Source: a virus. From it: a stretch of 64,000 nucleotides of DNA. The stretch spans positions 292,634-356,633 of the IMG/VR virus record IMGVR_UViG_3300034073_003340; one strand, given 5' to 3'. Below, piece after piece: positions 8,027 to 16,384 of the stretch (the stretch's first letter is position 1; the number at the start of each line of letters is the position of its first letter). Position numbers and translations under genes: made by a program. The notes beneath the pieces were generated by a model that was not told where the DNA came from, did no database searches, and saw only the letters and a program-made list of their open reading frames with translations.

Positions 8027-9157
8027 TTACGCGGCTATTCTTTCTTCAATTCTTTCAGAGAGTTCCAGAATGGCAGAACGCGCTTCCTCAACTGACATCT
8101 GAAACCATTCACCGTTTGGTCCACGCTTTTTAGCAAAAAACTTATGGATCACCTTTTCTGCAAGAGCTCGATCTAGAAAACCATGATAGAACGCGAATGA
8201 GAAGTCACTGTGAGGATTGTGGGTATTGAAAGCCACCAACCGTTGCTGCAGATCCATGGTCTGTCCGATCTTCACCCATCCAGGAAACGTAGGTGACGTC
8301 ACTACATATACAAAGCCACGCTTGTCACTGGATCTACTCTGCACCGTTCGCAGTTTGGGTTGAGCATTGCGAAGAGCCTGTTGGAAGGCTTCCTGCTCGG
8401 CGACACGCACAGATTCCACTTGTTCTGTATTAGCGTCTTCGTGGGCTAATGAAGCTTTAAGGAAGGGCCCTACTTTATCCAACAGCGCGGCGCGTATATC
8501 AGCATCTGACGTTTTACCACTCTGATATAGTTTGACTATAAATTCTCGTCTGGCTTGGTTGCCTCCTAACGCTGAATTCAGTCGCTGTATGCTTCTACGA
8601 CGACGCAGGTTATGTTCTATAACAAGGTTTCGCCAAGTTGCTTGAAAACGCCTCTGGAAACGTATGTAGGAAACATCCTCTATCTTTTCTTCTTTGTATT
8701 CTTGAGAACGAGCTTGGATTACCTTTTCAATCCATTCGGGAACTGACCTCCCGTAAGAAGCAAATAGATCTCGAAACCGTTGCTGGCGATTGATCGCCCG
8801 TTCGTCGCGCACCTCTCTAGATAGGGGAACAATAGCAGTAGGACGTGATGCTAGAATCTGTCCTACTTCTAATATGAATTCTTTTCGAACGGCATCCAAC
8901 ACCGTCGGCGCTAGTAATTCACGCTCCCATAATAGAGGTTCACCTAGAAAACCATGATCAACGATCTTTGAGAACTGATACTTAGTTCCATAGTACATAA
9001 GGATATGATCATCAGCATCAGCTCGAGAAATTGTGCCCAGACCAAGATTCTTTCTGATACTGTTGTAAGTGTTGAAGCAAGAACGAAACTGTTTTTCACA
9101 TATTGTCCAGCCACCGAATGGCACTACGGCTAACTCAGACTTGTTCTTTTTGCCCAC
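8027..9157 (-). CDS. T5orf172 / GIY-YIG domain protein
   Basis: 376 aa. The C-terminal ~95 residues (GFVYVVTSPTFPGWVKIGQT, then RLVAFNTHNP, LAEKVIHKFF) match the T5orf172/MUG113 branch of GIY-YIG nucleases: YV, VKIG, an Arg and a late Glu. The N-terminal 270 residues are charged and helical with a possible DNA-binding role. Its position beside a large ncRNA and tRNAs fits a homing or nuclease role. Nuclease class is confident, target is not. Confidence 0.75.
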   Translation of the reverse strand: MGKKNKSELAVVPFGGWTICEKQFRSCFNTYNSIRKNLGLGTISRADADDHILMYYGTKYQFSKIVDHGFLGEPLLWERELLAPTVLDAVRKEFILEVGQILASRPTAIVPLSREVRDERAINRQQRFRDLFASYGRSVPEWIEKVIQARSQEYKEEKIEDVSYIRFQRRFQATWRNLVIEHNLRRRRSIQRLNSALGGNQARREFIVKLYQSGKTSDADIRAALLDKVGPFLKASLAHEDANTEQVESVRVAEQEAFQQALRNAQPKLRTVQSRSSDKRGFVYVVTSPTFPGWVKIGQTMDLQQRLVAFNTHNPHSDFSFAFYHGFLDRALAEKVIHKFFAKKRGPNGEWFQMSVEEARSAILELSERIEERIAA

Positions 9158-9339
9158 GGCTAAACTCCTTTGTTAGGAGTTTAGCATCAACTAAAAAGAC
9201 ATCAATCAGGAAGAACTAAGGGCCCTACTAGCTGTTAGCAGATAGTAACCTAGAGGAATTTCGTCGTGAGCAGTGGTAAAAGAGAGTCGACCCGTGGGGA
9301 TTGACCATCGATTTGAAACTCAACCTGCCGTGATTTCTC

Positions 9340-9690
9340 TCACTGCCACACAGATAGGTTTAGGGCTCCAAACGCCCTAAAGCCTTTGGAGCCCAACCAA
9401 TAACAAAGACCTAAATCTTTGTTATGGTTTCCTTGCTGGGTTCTAGAGCCGACCCGAAGGCTAAGCTCAATAGTCCATACTTGGAATCGGTTTAGGGATC
9501 CTGATCTGTTTGACCATTTCAGGATCCCAACCAACACAGACATTTCTATCTGTGTGGTTTTTGTGAAGTGTTCTACTGTTTCTTTGAAATTAACCGAAGT
9601 CAACTCCAGGGAGTTCAATAGCTCTTTCACAAAACTCGGGTTTAGACCAGCTGGGTATTAGTCGAAACTAATGGCACCAGCTGGTCAACC
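9340..9690 (-). other. Gene-free stretch with a series of stem-loops
   Basis: At least five inverted repeats lie in tandem: GGGCTCCAAA/TTTGGAGCCC near 9365, AACAAAGA/TCTTTGTT near 9405, GGATCCTGA/TCAGGATCC near 9497, ACACAGA/TCTGTGT near 9535, and GACCAGCTGG/CCAGCTGGTC at 9645-9690. Several are followed by AACCAA. A 96-codon frame crosses the region but has poor coding character. It may be one structured RNA or a set of regulatory hairpins. The rest of the gap (9160-9340, 9690-9880) shows nothing else. Confidence 0.5.
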
Positions 9691-9879
9691 AACATGAACC
9701 GAAATCCATATGGTATCAGGAGTGTTCTGCGTCTTTACAATCTACTATCTACCAAAGCATCTAGTAAATTGTTAAGTGCGTCTGCGCTTCCGATATCTCT
9801 TATCTATGCGCAATCGATCGTCCACGCAAGAATTTTTACAGGAATGTTACGGTTTTGTGTGGATAAGACTGTGGATAAC

Positions 9880-10215
9880 TCAGGCAGTCGCAAAAACCCA
9901 GCCGGTCTTGCTGGCGTTTTCAACCAAAGTATCCATGAACCGCGCTGCCACCACGATATCGTCTCCAAAACATGGCCAATCTGCCTGGCAATAGTTGTTG
10001 GCAACAGCATCCATGAGATAGTCGCGTTCATAAGTGTCAAGCGTTCCATCGCTCACATCACCCGGATAGTAGGCTTTGAGACATCTTACCAACGTGGGCG
10101 ATGTCATGACAATGGCTGCTAGGATTGCTTTGTTGGGAGCAATCATACCGCGTTCACGGAGAGTATTGTCGCAGATATCAATCTGCGCCGCAGTAAGGGT
10201 GGCCAGCCTGGGCAT
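9880..10215 (-). CDS. Hypothetical protein, 111 aa
   Basis: Starts MPRLATLTAAQIDICDN; its ATG overlaps the upstream stop (TGATG), so it is coupled to the 124-aa gene above. Helical soluble protein, no known motif. Confidence 0.7.
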   Translation of the reverse strand: MPRLATLTAAQIDICDNTLRERGMIAPNKAILAAIVMTSPTLVRCLKAYYPGDVSDGTLDTYERDYLMDAVANNYCQADWPCFGDDIVVAARFMDTLVENASKTGWVFATA

Positions 10216-10589
10216 CAGAGGGCTCCTTCCTTGGGAACCCTGAATGTGATTTCCAGTCTCGAGCTAGGCTCCCGGTCATAGGGCTCGTGGTAGGCCTCGC
10301 TGTCGATGTAATCGATTACCGCGGTTCCTCCCTCGAGGAGAAACTCAATATCTACTAGCTGCCGAATAGCCTCGCCGTTGAGATTACCAGTAAAAATTAC
10401 CAGCGACCGTTCGGAAACCTTCACACCACTGATGTAGAAATCCAGCGTTTCAGAAACATAACGGAACTGCGCAGTCGCAATATCACGAGGCGTCCGTTCA
10501 GAGAAATAAAGAGTAGCAGGGTTTTCTGCCATTCTGGCCAACCAAGCATCGAGCCATTCAATGGTAGCCAACTTCATATCGATCTGCAT
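10215..10589 (-). CDS. Hypothetical protein, 124 aa
   Basis: Starts MQIDMKLATIEWLDAW. First gene of a two-gene operon with a sigma70-like promoter upstream (TTGACG, 16 bases, TATATC). Mixed alpha/beta, no recognised family. Confidence 0.7.
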   Translation of the reverse strand: MQIDMKLATIEWLDAWLARMAENPATLYFSERTPRDIATAQFRYVSETLDFYISGVKVSERSLVIFTGNLNGEAIRQLVDIEFLLEGGTAVIDYIDSEAYHEPYDREPSSRLEITFRVPKEGAL

Positions 10590-10662
10590 TGAGCACCTCC
10601 TATCTTGCCACCAGATATAGCACCAGGTTTTTAGGCGTCAACCGTTTAGGTGAATAAATTCA

Positions 10663-11691
10663 TTACCACTTACATGCGGTCTTCCATCTTGGATCTGAGT
10701 AAATCCCCAGAAGGTCATCTTTGAAAGCTGTGAACTCTCTTAGAGACACCAATTGGATTCCTTGGTCCTTGGAAGGAAAGAGGCGACGGTATACGAGATT
10801 TTCGGATATCTTTAGGACATGATGATGCTTTTTGGCAAAGCTTTGGATCTGATTATATGCCCATTGCTGGTCTGGTCGAAAAAGTTCTTCGGGGATCCAT
10901 GTCGCCATTTGAAGGGTAACATGACCTTCAACCCCGTCCATGACGTCAGAAAGAGAACTCTTATGGGGTATGGATTGGATGCCGCCGTGTGTGATCGAAT
11001 TGAAAAAGCGAATAGATTGTTGATTCCAACCTTCTTCAGAGATACAATATTTGGTAAACCCTATCTTGCCAAGGATTGCGCCTCCGCTAAACGGTATGAT
11101 AACGTTCGAGCCTTTGAACTTGGAAAAATACTTTCCGCTTATCATGAATAGAGTTGCGTATTTCCCCCAGTCTGAAATGCTGTTAGTCAGTAGAGCAATG
11201 GGGTCCCTGCCGACTGCGCCTCTTTGAAGCATCCTGTAAAGGGTATGCTGATTGACGATGATATGAGAGGAGATCACGTCAACATAAAGCTTGCGCTTGC
11301 CGATCGCATAATTGATATTGTGTAGCTCAAGAAACTTTTCAAAACGTTCTTCTTGGGATGCCAGTTTGTCAATACAAGCCATCTCCTTGAAGTCCCAGAC
11401 AAACTGACTGCTAACATCTAGCACTGGGCCGTTGTCTTCCATGCGACTACGATTTAAAATATGGTTGAAGGATCCTAGTCTAGACTTGATCTGATTGCTT
11501 ACCTGGTTTTTGACCTTCTTGAGCTTGACATCTGAGAGGCTAGTATGCCCAGAATAGAAATTCTTGTCACCGGCCCAGAATATATCCAAGATAGTATCTA
11601 TCAAGGCCCCTTCTGTTCTCGGTTTCACTAGGCGGCGGATCTCGTCTTTTACAAGACCCCAAGCCAGCTTGTCATAGTCTTGATCCAACAT
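10663..11691 (-). CDS. Hypothetical protein, 342 aa
   Basis: Large soluble basic protein starting MLDQDYDKLAWGLVKDEI. The second half alternates hydrophobic strands and loops (SGKYFSKFKGSNVIIPFSGG, LYRMLQRGAVGRDP). No catalytic signature that I can name. A-T rich like the tRNA-array genes. Confident that it is coding, not of its role. Confidence 0.75.
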   Translation of the reverse strand: MLDQDYDKLAWGLVKDEIRRLVKPRTEGALIDTILDIFWAGDKNFYSGHTSLSDVKLKKVKNQVSNQIKSRLGSFNHILNRSRMEDNGPVLDVSSQFVWDFKEMACIDKLASQEERFEKFLELHNINYAIGKRKLYVDVISSHIIVNQHTLYRMLQRGAVGRDPIALLTNSISDWGKYATLFMISGKYFSKFKGSNVIIPFSGGAILGKIGFTKYCISEEGWNQQSIRFFNSITHGGIQSIPHKSSLSDVMDGVEGHVTLQMATWIPEELFRPDQQWAYNQIQSFAKKHHHVLKISENLVYRRLFPSKDQGIQLVSLREFTAFKDDLLGIYSDPRWKTACKW

Positions 11692-11757
11692 TGATCGATC
11701 TCCTCAATCTGATCAATAACATGGACTATGTCTTTGTCAATCAGAACAAATAGACAA

Positions 11758-12054
11758 CTAAGGAACCTTCCCAAGCTGGATATCAATCCATGCCAATTTG
11801 GCCAACATTGCTGATTGTTCGTTTGGGAGGAGGGCCTGTAGCTTTGTTTTCTTTTCTCCAAACCCCCTATCTGAAACCATATGCGAAGCCAACCATGATA
11901 GATTTCGCGCTATAATTTCTCTGGATTGTTCAGGGGTAAGCCCAGTCTCGGCATCATTGCCTACCAAAACCCAACCAGACGCATGATTATTAAGCCATTC
12001 ATAAAGAAAAGGCAACTCCTTGCGGGCTACGGTGATTTTGGCCGGTATTTTCAT
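11758..12054 (-). CDS. Hypothetical protein, 98 aa
   Basis: Starts MKIPAKITVARKELPFLYEW; an upstream in-frame TTG-type extension is less likely. Helical, no motif. Followed by the tRNA-free stretch down to the 342-aa gene. Confidence 0.65.
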   Translation of the reverse strand: MKIPAKITVARKELPFLYEWLNNHASGWVLVGNDAETGLTPEQSREIIARNLSWLASHMVSDRGFGEKKTKLQALLPNEQSAMLAKLAWIDIQLGKVP

Positions 12055-12097
12055 ATGATTCAGGTTACTGGATTTTGAAGAAAAATCAACCAGAAAC

Positions 12098-12130
12098 AAC
12101 AAGACCCGGTGGAAACCACCGGGTCTTGTC
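12098..12130 (-). terminator. Strong bidirectional hairpin
   Basis: A perfect stem AAGACCCGGTGG/CCACCGGGTCTT around AAA. It separates the tRNA-like gene and membrane protein operon above from the 98-aa gene below. Confidence 0.7.
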
Positions 12131-12280
12131 TAGGGACTTTCACCCCATGCGCTCGACCGTCTGTGCTCTGAGCCGGCGAACCGGTTATCCAAGGGATGGA
12201 AGAGCACATCTCATTCCCTTTTATCTACCGAGGTCAACCTATGTCGAGAGGTTGATTTAACTCGATAGCGACTTCTAAGC
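12131..12280. other. Gene-free stretch, no clear element
   Basis: About 150 bases between a terminator and a tRNA-like gene. Short imperfect hairpins only; no open frame with a ribosome site. Confidence 0.4.
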
Positions 12281-12354
12281 ATCGGGGGATGGGCTCGAAC
12301 CACCGCCGACCGCAGCTTCACGCCGCAGCGCTCTACCAACTGAGCTACCCCGAT
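12281..12354 (-). tRNA. tRNA-like gene with abnormal anticodon loop
   Basis: Perfect acceptor ATCGGGG/CCCCGAT, D-arm GCTC/GAGC and T-arm with loop TTCGAGC. The anticodon stem pairs so far up (GCGGC/GCTGC) that only GTGAA remains in the loop, and U33 is missing. GTG would be histidine, but there is no G at -1. No CCA encoded. Either a degenerate tRNA or one with a non-decoding role. Confidence 0.7.
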
Positions 12355-12357
12355 ATA

Positions 12358-12387
12358 AGGGGTGGAGACTTGCCGGTCTCCACCCCT
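12358..12387 (-). terminator. Hairpin after the membrane-protein gene
   Basis: Stem AGGGGTGGAGAC/GTCTCCACCCCT, just above the tRNA-like gene. It could be a terminator for the 12464-13153 gene. Confidence 0.55.
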
Positions 12388-12463
12388 AGGAGGTGCGTCG
12401 CTAGGCTTGCACCGCCTCTGTCACAATGGCTACAATAACTCATAGCCAATGTCAACAGATATT

Positions 12464-13153
12464 TTAGTCGTCCGACTTGATTCCCACAAAACGTAGGATA
12501 AAGAGGAACATATTCAGGAAGTCGAGGTAGAGGTTCAAGGCCCCCATGACCACGATGCGACCCTGTGTGTCACCGCTCATGCTGGGATCGTAGGCGTCCT
12601 TGAGACTCTGCGTATCCCAGGCAGTCAGACCAGCGAAGATCAAAATACCCGCAATACCAATGAACAGATTCAAGCCGCTGCTGGGAATGAAAATATTCAA
12701 GATCATGAGAGCAATCAGACCAAACAAAGCAAATACCAGAAATGCTCCAATTGGTCCTAGATCACGCTTGGTGGTGTAGCCGTAGAGGCTACACCCTGCA
12801 AAGCCAACCGCACTAGCAAGAAAAGCCATGAGGATAGATCCTCCTGTGTATCGGCTCAAAATCACCGAAAGTCCCAACCCTTCGAGGACCACAAAGGTCC
12901 AATACAAAGTGTGGAGAGTTGTCAGCTTCATGCGCTCAACACCCAGACTCATCGCCAGCACAAGACCCAACGGGGACAATGCCACCAGCCAGAACAGGAG
13001 ACCACCCTGCTTTAAAATCTCCAACATGCCACTCGCAGTAGCAAACCATGCTGCGCCTGCGCTGACCAAGAGACCCATAAGCATCATGTTATAGATGCCC
13101 GTCATATAGTTGCGAAGTCCCTGGTCATAGGACACGCTTCGTGAAATTTCCAT
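12464..13153 (-). CDS. Bax inhibitor-1 / YccA family membrane protein
   Basis: About 229 aa with seven hydrophobic segments from residue ~25 to the C-terminus, and the family hallmarks of a compact seven-helix protein with short loops and a C-terminal DTQ-type stretch (LTAWDTQSLKDAYD). E. coli relatives YccA and YbhL modulate FtsH; YccA is an FtsH substrate and inhibitor. The phage copy might protect membrane proteins from FtsH; that is inference. The start at MEIS is set by the GGGAG ribosome site; a sigma70-like promoter (TTGACC, 17, TATACT) lies upstream. Confidence 0.88.
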   Translation of the reverse strand: MEISRSVSYDQGLRNYMTGIYNMMLMGLLVSAGAAWFATASGMLEILKQGGLLFWLVALSPLGLVLAMSLGVERMKLTTLHTLYWTFVVLEGLGLSVILSRYTGGSILMAFLASAVGFAGCSLYGYTTKRDLGPIGAFLVFALFGLIALMILNIFIPSSGLNLFIGIAGILIFAGLTAWDTQSLKDAYDPSMSGDTQGRIVVMGALNLYLDFLNMFLFILRFVGIKSDD

Positions 13154-13213
13154 GTGATCATTCTCCCTAGGGTTCACAGATCCAGTATAATGGAGGAATA
13201 CCCAAAGGTCAAC

Positions 13214-14410
13214 TTACTTGATGAGACTCTGAATCTCCATGAGCAGGAGAGCTGGCGTAATCTCTTCAGCATGTTGTTTTCCTAGGCGTCGTAATGAAAC
13301 CACGCCTTTTTCAACATCACGTTGACCAATCACTACGATCCAGTTGCGCTTCATCTCACTATGTTCTTTTATCTTTTGTTTTAGATTCTCATCTCGGTCG
13401 TCGTAAATCACGCGAGCACCTTGGACCTGTGCCAAATCTCTAAAGGCCTCTGATGCTTTTTCTCCGCCTGGTAACGGTATCACCACTACATTCTCAGGTG
13501 AAAGCCAGAACGGCAGATTGCCTTCATAGTTTTCAAGCAATATACCAATAAAGCGTTCAAAAGAGCCGAGAATAGCGCGATGTAACATAACAGGTCGCTG
13601 ACGACTACCATCTGCGGCCACATATTCAGCCTCTAGGCGTTCTGGTAATACCATATCCAATTGGATCGTGCCGCATTGCCATTGACGTCCTTTGAGATCC
13701 TTGAGAGCAAATTCTAGTTTGGGACCGTAGAATGCCCCTTCGCCTTTCTGAATGACAAAGTCCAGGCCAGCAGCTTTGACAGCTTCTGAAAGATCGTGCT
13801 CTGCTTTGTTCCAGTCTTCTTCGGAACCAGCTCGCACCGCTGGGCGGGTCGATAGGCCGACCACAACATCAGAGAACCCAAAGTCATTATACACCTCCTT
13901 TAGCAAGAGGATGAAAGACTTTACCTCATCAACTACCTGCTCAGGCGCGCAAAATATATGCGCATCGTCTTGCGTAAACTGTCGAACTCTCATGATTCCA
14001 TGTAGAGCGCCACTTGGTTCACTGCGATGACAACAGCCAAACTCTGCCAAGCGAATTGGAAGTTGTCTATATGAAACTACACCACTGTTGAATATCTGGA
14101 CATGACCAGGACAGTTCATTGGCTTAATCGCAAACTGCCTTTGGTCATCATCTAGAACATACATATGATCTTGGAACTTCTCCCAATGACCAGACTTCTC
14201 CCATAGGGATTTATCAACCAGCTGCGGCGTCTTGACCTCTTGGTAGCCATCACGTCTGAGTTTTGATCGTATATACTCTTCAATAATCCTGAAGAGTTCA
14301 TAGCCCCGAGGATGCCAAAATACTGACCCCGCGGCATCATCCTGGAGATGAAAAAGTTTGAGGTCACGACCAAGACGACGATGGTCGGAATTAGAAAGTT
14401 GAATATCCAT
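13214..14410 (-). CDS. thrS: Threonyl-tRNA synthetase, lacking TGS and editing domains
   Basis: 398 aa against ~640 for bacterial ThrRS. It begins directly at the catalytic core (NSDHRRLGRDLKLFHLQDD). Class II motifs are present: motif 2 region (CCHRSEPSG...MRVRQFTQDDAHIF) and motif 3 (MLHRAILGSFERF). The zinc ligands are Cys of NCPGH, His of DAHIF and His of LHRA. The C-terminal anticodon-binding domain is complete (VVVIPLP to the end). The N-terminal TGS and N2 editing domains are absent, so serine mischarging would not be corrected in cis. Three tRNA-Thr genes are in the window. Confidence 0.93.
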   Translation of the reverse strand: MDIQLSNSDHRRLGRDLKLFHLQDDAAGSVFWHPRGYELFRIIEEYIRSKLRRDGYQEVKTPQLVDKSLWEKSGHWEKFQDHMYVLDDDQRQFAIKPMNCPGHVQIFNSGVVSYRQLPIRLAEFGCCHRSEPSGALHGIMRVRQFTQDDAHIFCAPEQVVDEVKSFILLLKEVYNDFGFSDVVVGLSTRPAVRAGSEEDWNKAEHDLSEAVKAAGLDFVIQKGEGAFYGPKLEFALKDLKGRQWQCGTIQLDMVLPERLEAEYVAADGSRQRPVMLHRAILGSFERFIGILLENYEGNLPFWLSPENVVVIPLPGGEKASEAFRDLAQVQGARVIYDDRDENLKQKIKEHSEMKRNWIVVIGQRDVEKGVVSLRRLGKQHAEEITPALLLMEIQSLIK

Positions 14411-14462
14411 AAAACACCACTAGAATTTGAAACAAGGAAATAATCACAAAAGCCAAGGGTTA

Positions 14463-14651
14463 TCAGTCCTTGGCGGTGGTAGTCGATGTTTCTGTGGTGA
14501 TTGGATTAGCTTGAACTAGCTTTTTGAGATGGTTGATGATAACACCGTCCATACTACCAATGCGGCCCAAAGCGCGATATTCGTCGAACTTGCTATCAAG
14601 CCACGACTGAACTTCGGCATCAGTAAGAGGAAAGGCGAGGGTGTTACGCAT
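14463..14651 (-). CDS. Hypothetical protein, 62 aa, late gene
   Basis: Starts MRNTLAFPLTDAEVQSWLD, directly below a perfect TATAAATA late box. Helical, with a Thr-rich tail. It may be a diverged member of the MRxxEI-tagged set. Confidence 0.7.
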   Translation of the reverse strand: MRNTLAFPLTDAEVQSWLDSKFDEYRALGRIGSMDGVIINHLKKLVQANPITTETSTTTAKD

Positions 14652-14658
14652 CGTGACC

Positions 14659-14666
14659 TATTTATA
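14659..14666 (-). promoter_or_regulatory. T4-type late promoter TATAAATA
   Basis: Exact match to the T4 late consensus, 7 bases above the ATG of the 62-aa gene. Confidence 0.75.
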
Positions 14667-15042
14667 ACTTATTAAGGCCAAGGACAAGAATAAAAATCCA
14701 ACTAGCATAGATCCAGTTGTTCCATTTGATTCTCTGTTGGATTTTGTGCCAATCTCTTAGAGAGTTTTGACATCGAGTAGCATGGTCTGGATTAGGCCCA
14801 GTGACCACATTTAGCTTACCGTTTTTGTCCACCCAGCAACGGAAACTTGGTCTTCCAAAATGTTTACGAGAATTCCAGATACGTGCGTTTTGGGCGTCTC
14901 TATCCGTCACTATGTTGGCTATAATTCGCAAAGTAAAATAGGCTATCAACCAGATGGCACTACATTGCCACATCACTTCTATGGTGGCATTCTCAAACCA
15001 CAAAATCCCCCAGATCAGAGGAAGAAAGAGTATACCGCCCAT
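14662..15042 (-). CDS. Membrane protein, 126 aa
   Basis: Two N-terminal hydrophobic segments (residues ~3-17 and ~22-42) and one near the C-terminus (WIYASWIFILVLGLN), with a basic soluble stretch between. Translation is coupled to the upstream lipoprotein gene through TAATG. No family recognised. Confidence 0.7.
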   Translation of the reverse strand: MGGILFLPLIWGILWFENATIEVMWQCSAIWLIAYFTLRIIANIVTDRDAQNARIWNSRKHFGRPSFRCWVDKNGKLNVVTGPNPDHATRCQNSLRDWHKIQQRIKWNNWIYASWIFILVLGLNKL

Positions 15043-15251
15043 TAGTTCAGACGCCGCGCGGCTGTTTCACAGGCAGAAACCACCTCATCGTTATTGTAAC
15101 CTGGACGGTTGCTTGCTCGTTCCAAACAAGCCAGGAATAACTCTCGACGCGCAACATCTTTTCTAGCCCGTTGAACAGCGGTTTCAGGGCTAACAGGGCT
15201 ACAGGCCGAAATCAAGCCAATACAGCAAGCGATGTGAATAGCAGTTTTCAT
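15042..15251 (-). CDS. Lipoprotein, 69 aa
   Basis: Signal peptide with lipobox LISAC (lipidated Cys at residue 17), followed by a short helical, arginine-rich mature part with two further cysteines. Small phage lipoproteins of this type often act in superinfection exclusion or as spanins; which one is not decidable here. Confidence 0.7.
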   Translation of the reverse strand: MKTAIHIACCIGLISACSPVSPETAVQRARKDVARRELFLACLERASNRPGYNNDEVVSACETAARRLN

Positions 15252-15297
15252 TGCCTATACCTACATGATAGAGGCAAACTTTACAATAATGAAAGTT

Positions 15298-15431
15298 GCG
15301 ACGGGCAAAGTGGCGTCTATGGGGGTTGCCTGTTGCTCTACCAACTGAGCTATTTTGCCGTTTTAGCAGCAAAAGTAGGATTCGAACCTACGGCCTTCTG
15401 GTTTGATAATCCACAAACTACGGCCCGTCGC
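15298..15431 (-). tRNA. Permuted tRNA unit 1 (anticodon arm unresolved)
   Basis: On the minus strand the order is: outer stem GCGACGGGC, CCG...GGATTATC, then a tRNA 3' half (T-arm GTAGG/CCTAC, acceptor TTTTGCT, G73), linker CTAAAAC, a 5' half (GGCAAAA, TA, D-arm GCTC/GAGC), then ACTTT and GCCCGTCGC closing the 9-bp outer stem. The two acceptor strands pair 7 bp only if read as permuted. The anticodon stem (ACAGG versus CCAGA) pairs poorly, so this copy may be decayed. A palindrome, TATGGCGTAATTACGCCATA, precedes it. Confidence 0.7.
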
Positions 15432-15469
15432 ATCTTCGTTATGGCGTAATTACGCCATAGGATCAAGTA

Positions 15470-15649
15470 TCAAATACCTGCGCTTCTTAGAAGACCAGAA
15501 TGCTGTAGAAAATATAGCAAAGCTACCAATGCCACAATCACCTTGAGAATCTGATTAAGAGGTCTCGGAAGCGTCATCATGTCAATTACTAGGATGATGA
15601 CATAGACGATGAGAGCTAGGAATAGCAGACTGATTAGAGCTGATACCAT
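15470..15649 (-). CDS. Small membrane protein, 59 aa
   Basis: Start MVSALISLLFLAL, chosen by the AAGGAG ribosome site 7 bases upstream; a longer frame would run into tRNA-Leu. Two transmembrane helices (~3-23, ~36-52) flank a short MMTLPRPLNQ loop. Similar two-helix proteins with a LPxP loop are common in jumbo phages; function unknown. Confidence 0.75.
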   Translation of the reverse strand: MVSALISLLFLALIVYVIILVIDMMTLPRPLNQILKVIVALVALLYFLQHSGLLRSAGI

Positions 15650-15711
15650 GAGTATTCTCCTTAGTTGGTATGAAACCATTATACTAAGGGGAATACTCAG
15701 AGTCACTAACT

Positions 15712-15788
15712 TGGTGGGCATAGTGGGATTCGAACCCACACTGTGAGGATTTTAAGTCCCCTGACTCTACCGATTGGCCTATATGCCC
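15712..15788 (-). tRNA. tRNA-Leu(TAA), short variable loop
   Basis: Acceptor GGGCATA/TATGCCC, loop CTTAAAA, A73, CCA encoded. The variable loop has 5 bases, not the long arm expected for leucine. Confidence 0.88.
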
Positions 15789-15833
15789 AACGCCAAACTC
15801 TCTTATAGCGTAAAAGAGCTTGGATCAACTATT

Positions 15834-16346
15834 TTAGTTATCAGATTCAGATTCGTCCACAGCTTTCTGGATAATGTCACACAAGAGCTGATTGAATGTG
15901 ATATCACGTTCATGCGCCAACTTAAACAAAACCAAGAGCTGATCATCGTCCAAATCCAGAGGGATAATAACCCTTGGATCGAATTTTTCGTTTGCCAGCA
16001 TCGCGACACCTTTTTCCAAGATGTCATCGACTACTTCTAGATCAATGTAGTCAAGACCCTCATATGCTTCACTGCGATTGACTCCACGCTTGGTAGCTTC
16101 TGCCATAATGGCATCGCGGTAATCAGGATTGATCCAACGATAAGCTGCCTGCTCGTTCGCATCCAGACCACTAGCAACTGTGATCTCGATCACGGTCTGG
16201 TCTTCGCGCTTGAACGCAACACTCATTGTGGCGAATTCGTTATCACATCCAAGGACCTGTGCGCCTTCATATGAAGACCACTGGTGCTCCCATGCGTCGT
16301 TGATACGATACTGGATTGCGTCTAAAAACTGTTGGAGAATGTTCAT
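15834..16346 (-). CDS. Hypothetical protein, 170 aa
   Basis: Start MNILQQFLDAIQYRI. Acidic protein; the C-terminal part (VIIPLDLDDDQLLVLFKLAH...TFNQLLCDII) resembles a ribbon-helix-helix-like or antitoxin-like tail, but the match is weak. It is convergently close (38 bases) to the methyltransferase stop. Confidence 0.7.
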   Translation of the reverse strand: MNILQQFLDAIQYRINDAWEHQWSSYEGAQVLGCDNEFATMSVAFKREDQTVIEITVASGLDANEQAAYRWINPDYRDAIMAEATKRGVNRSEAYEGLDYIDLEVVDDILEKGVAMLANEKFDPRVIIPLDLDDDQLLVLFKLAHERDITFNQLLCDIIQKAVDESESDN

Positions 16347-16384
16347 GTTAGATCTCACATCTGGGGGTTCCGATCTAATCATCT

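Noticed and set aside
9340-9630. 96-codon minus frame in the stem-loop gap
   Set aside because: Its length is filled by inverted repeats and the peptide has poor composition; kept as structured non-coding region.
15298-15431. Group I intron halves around permuted tRNAs
   Set aside because: Flanks of 26-30 bases are far too short for P3-P8 and lack the P7/G-site sequence.
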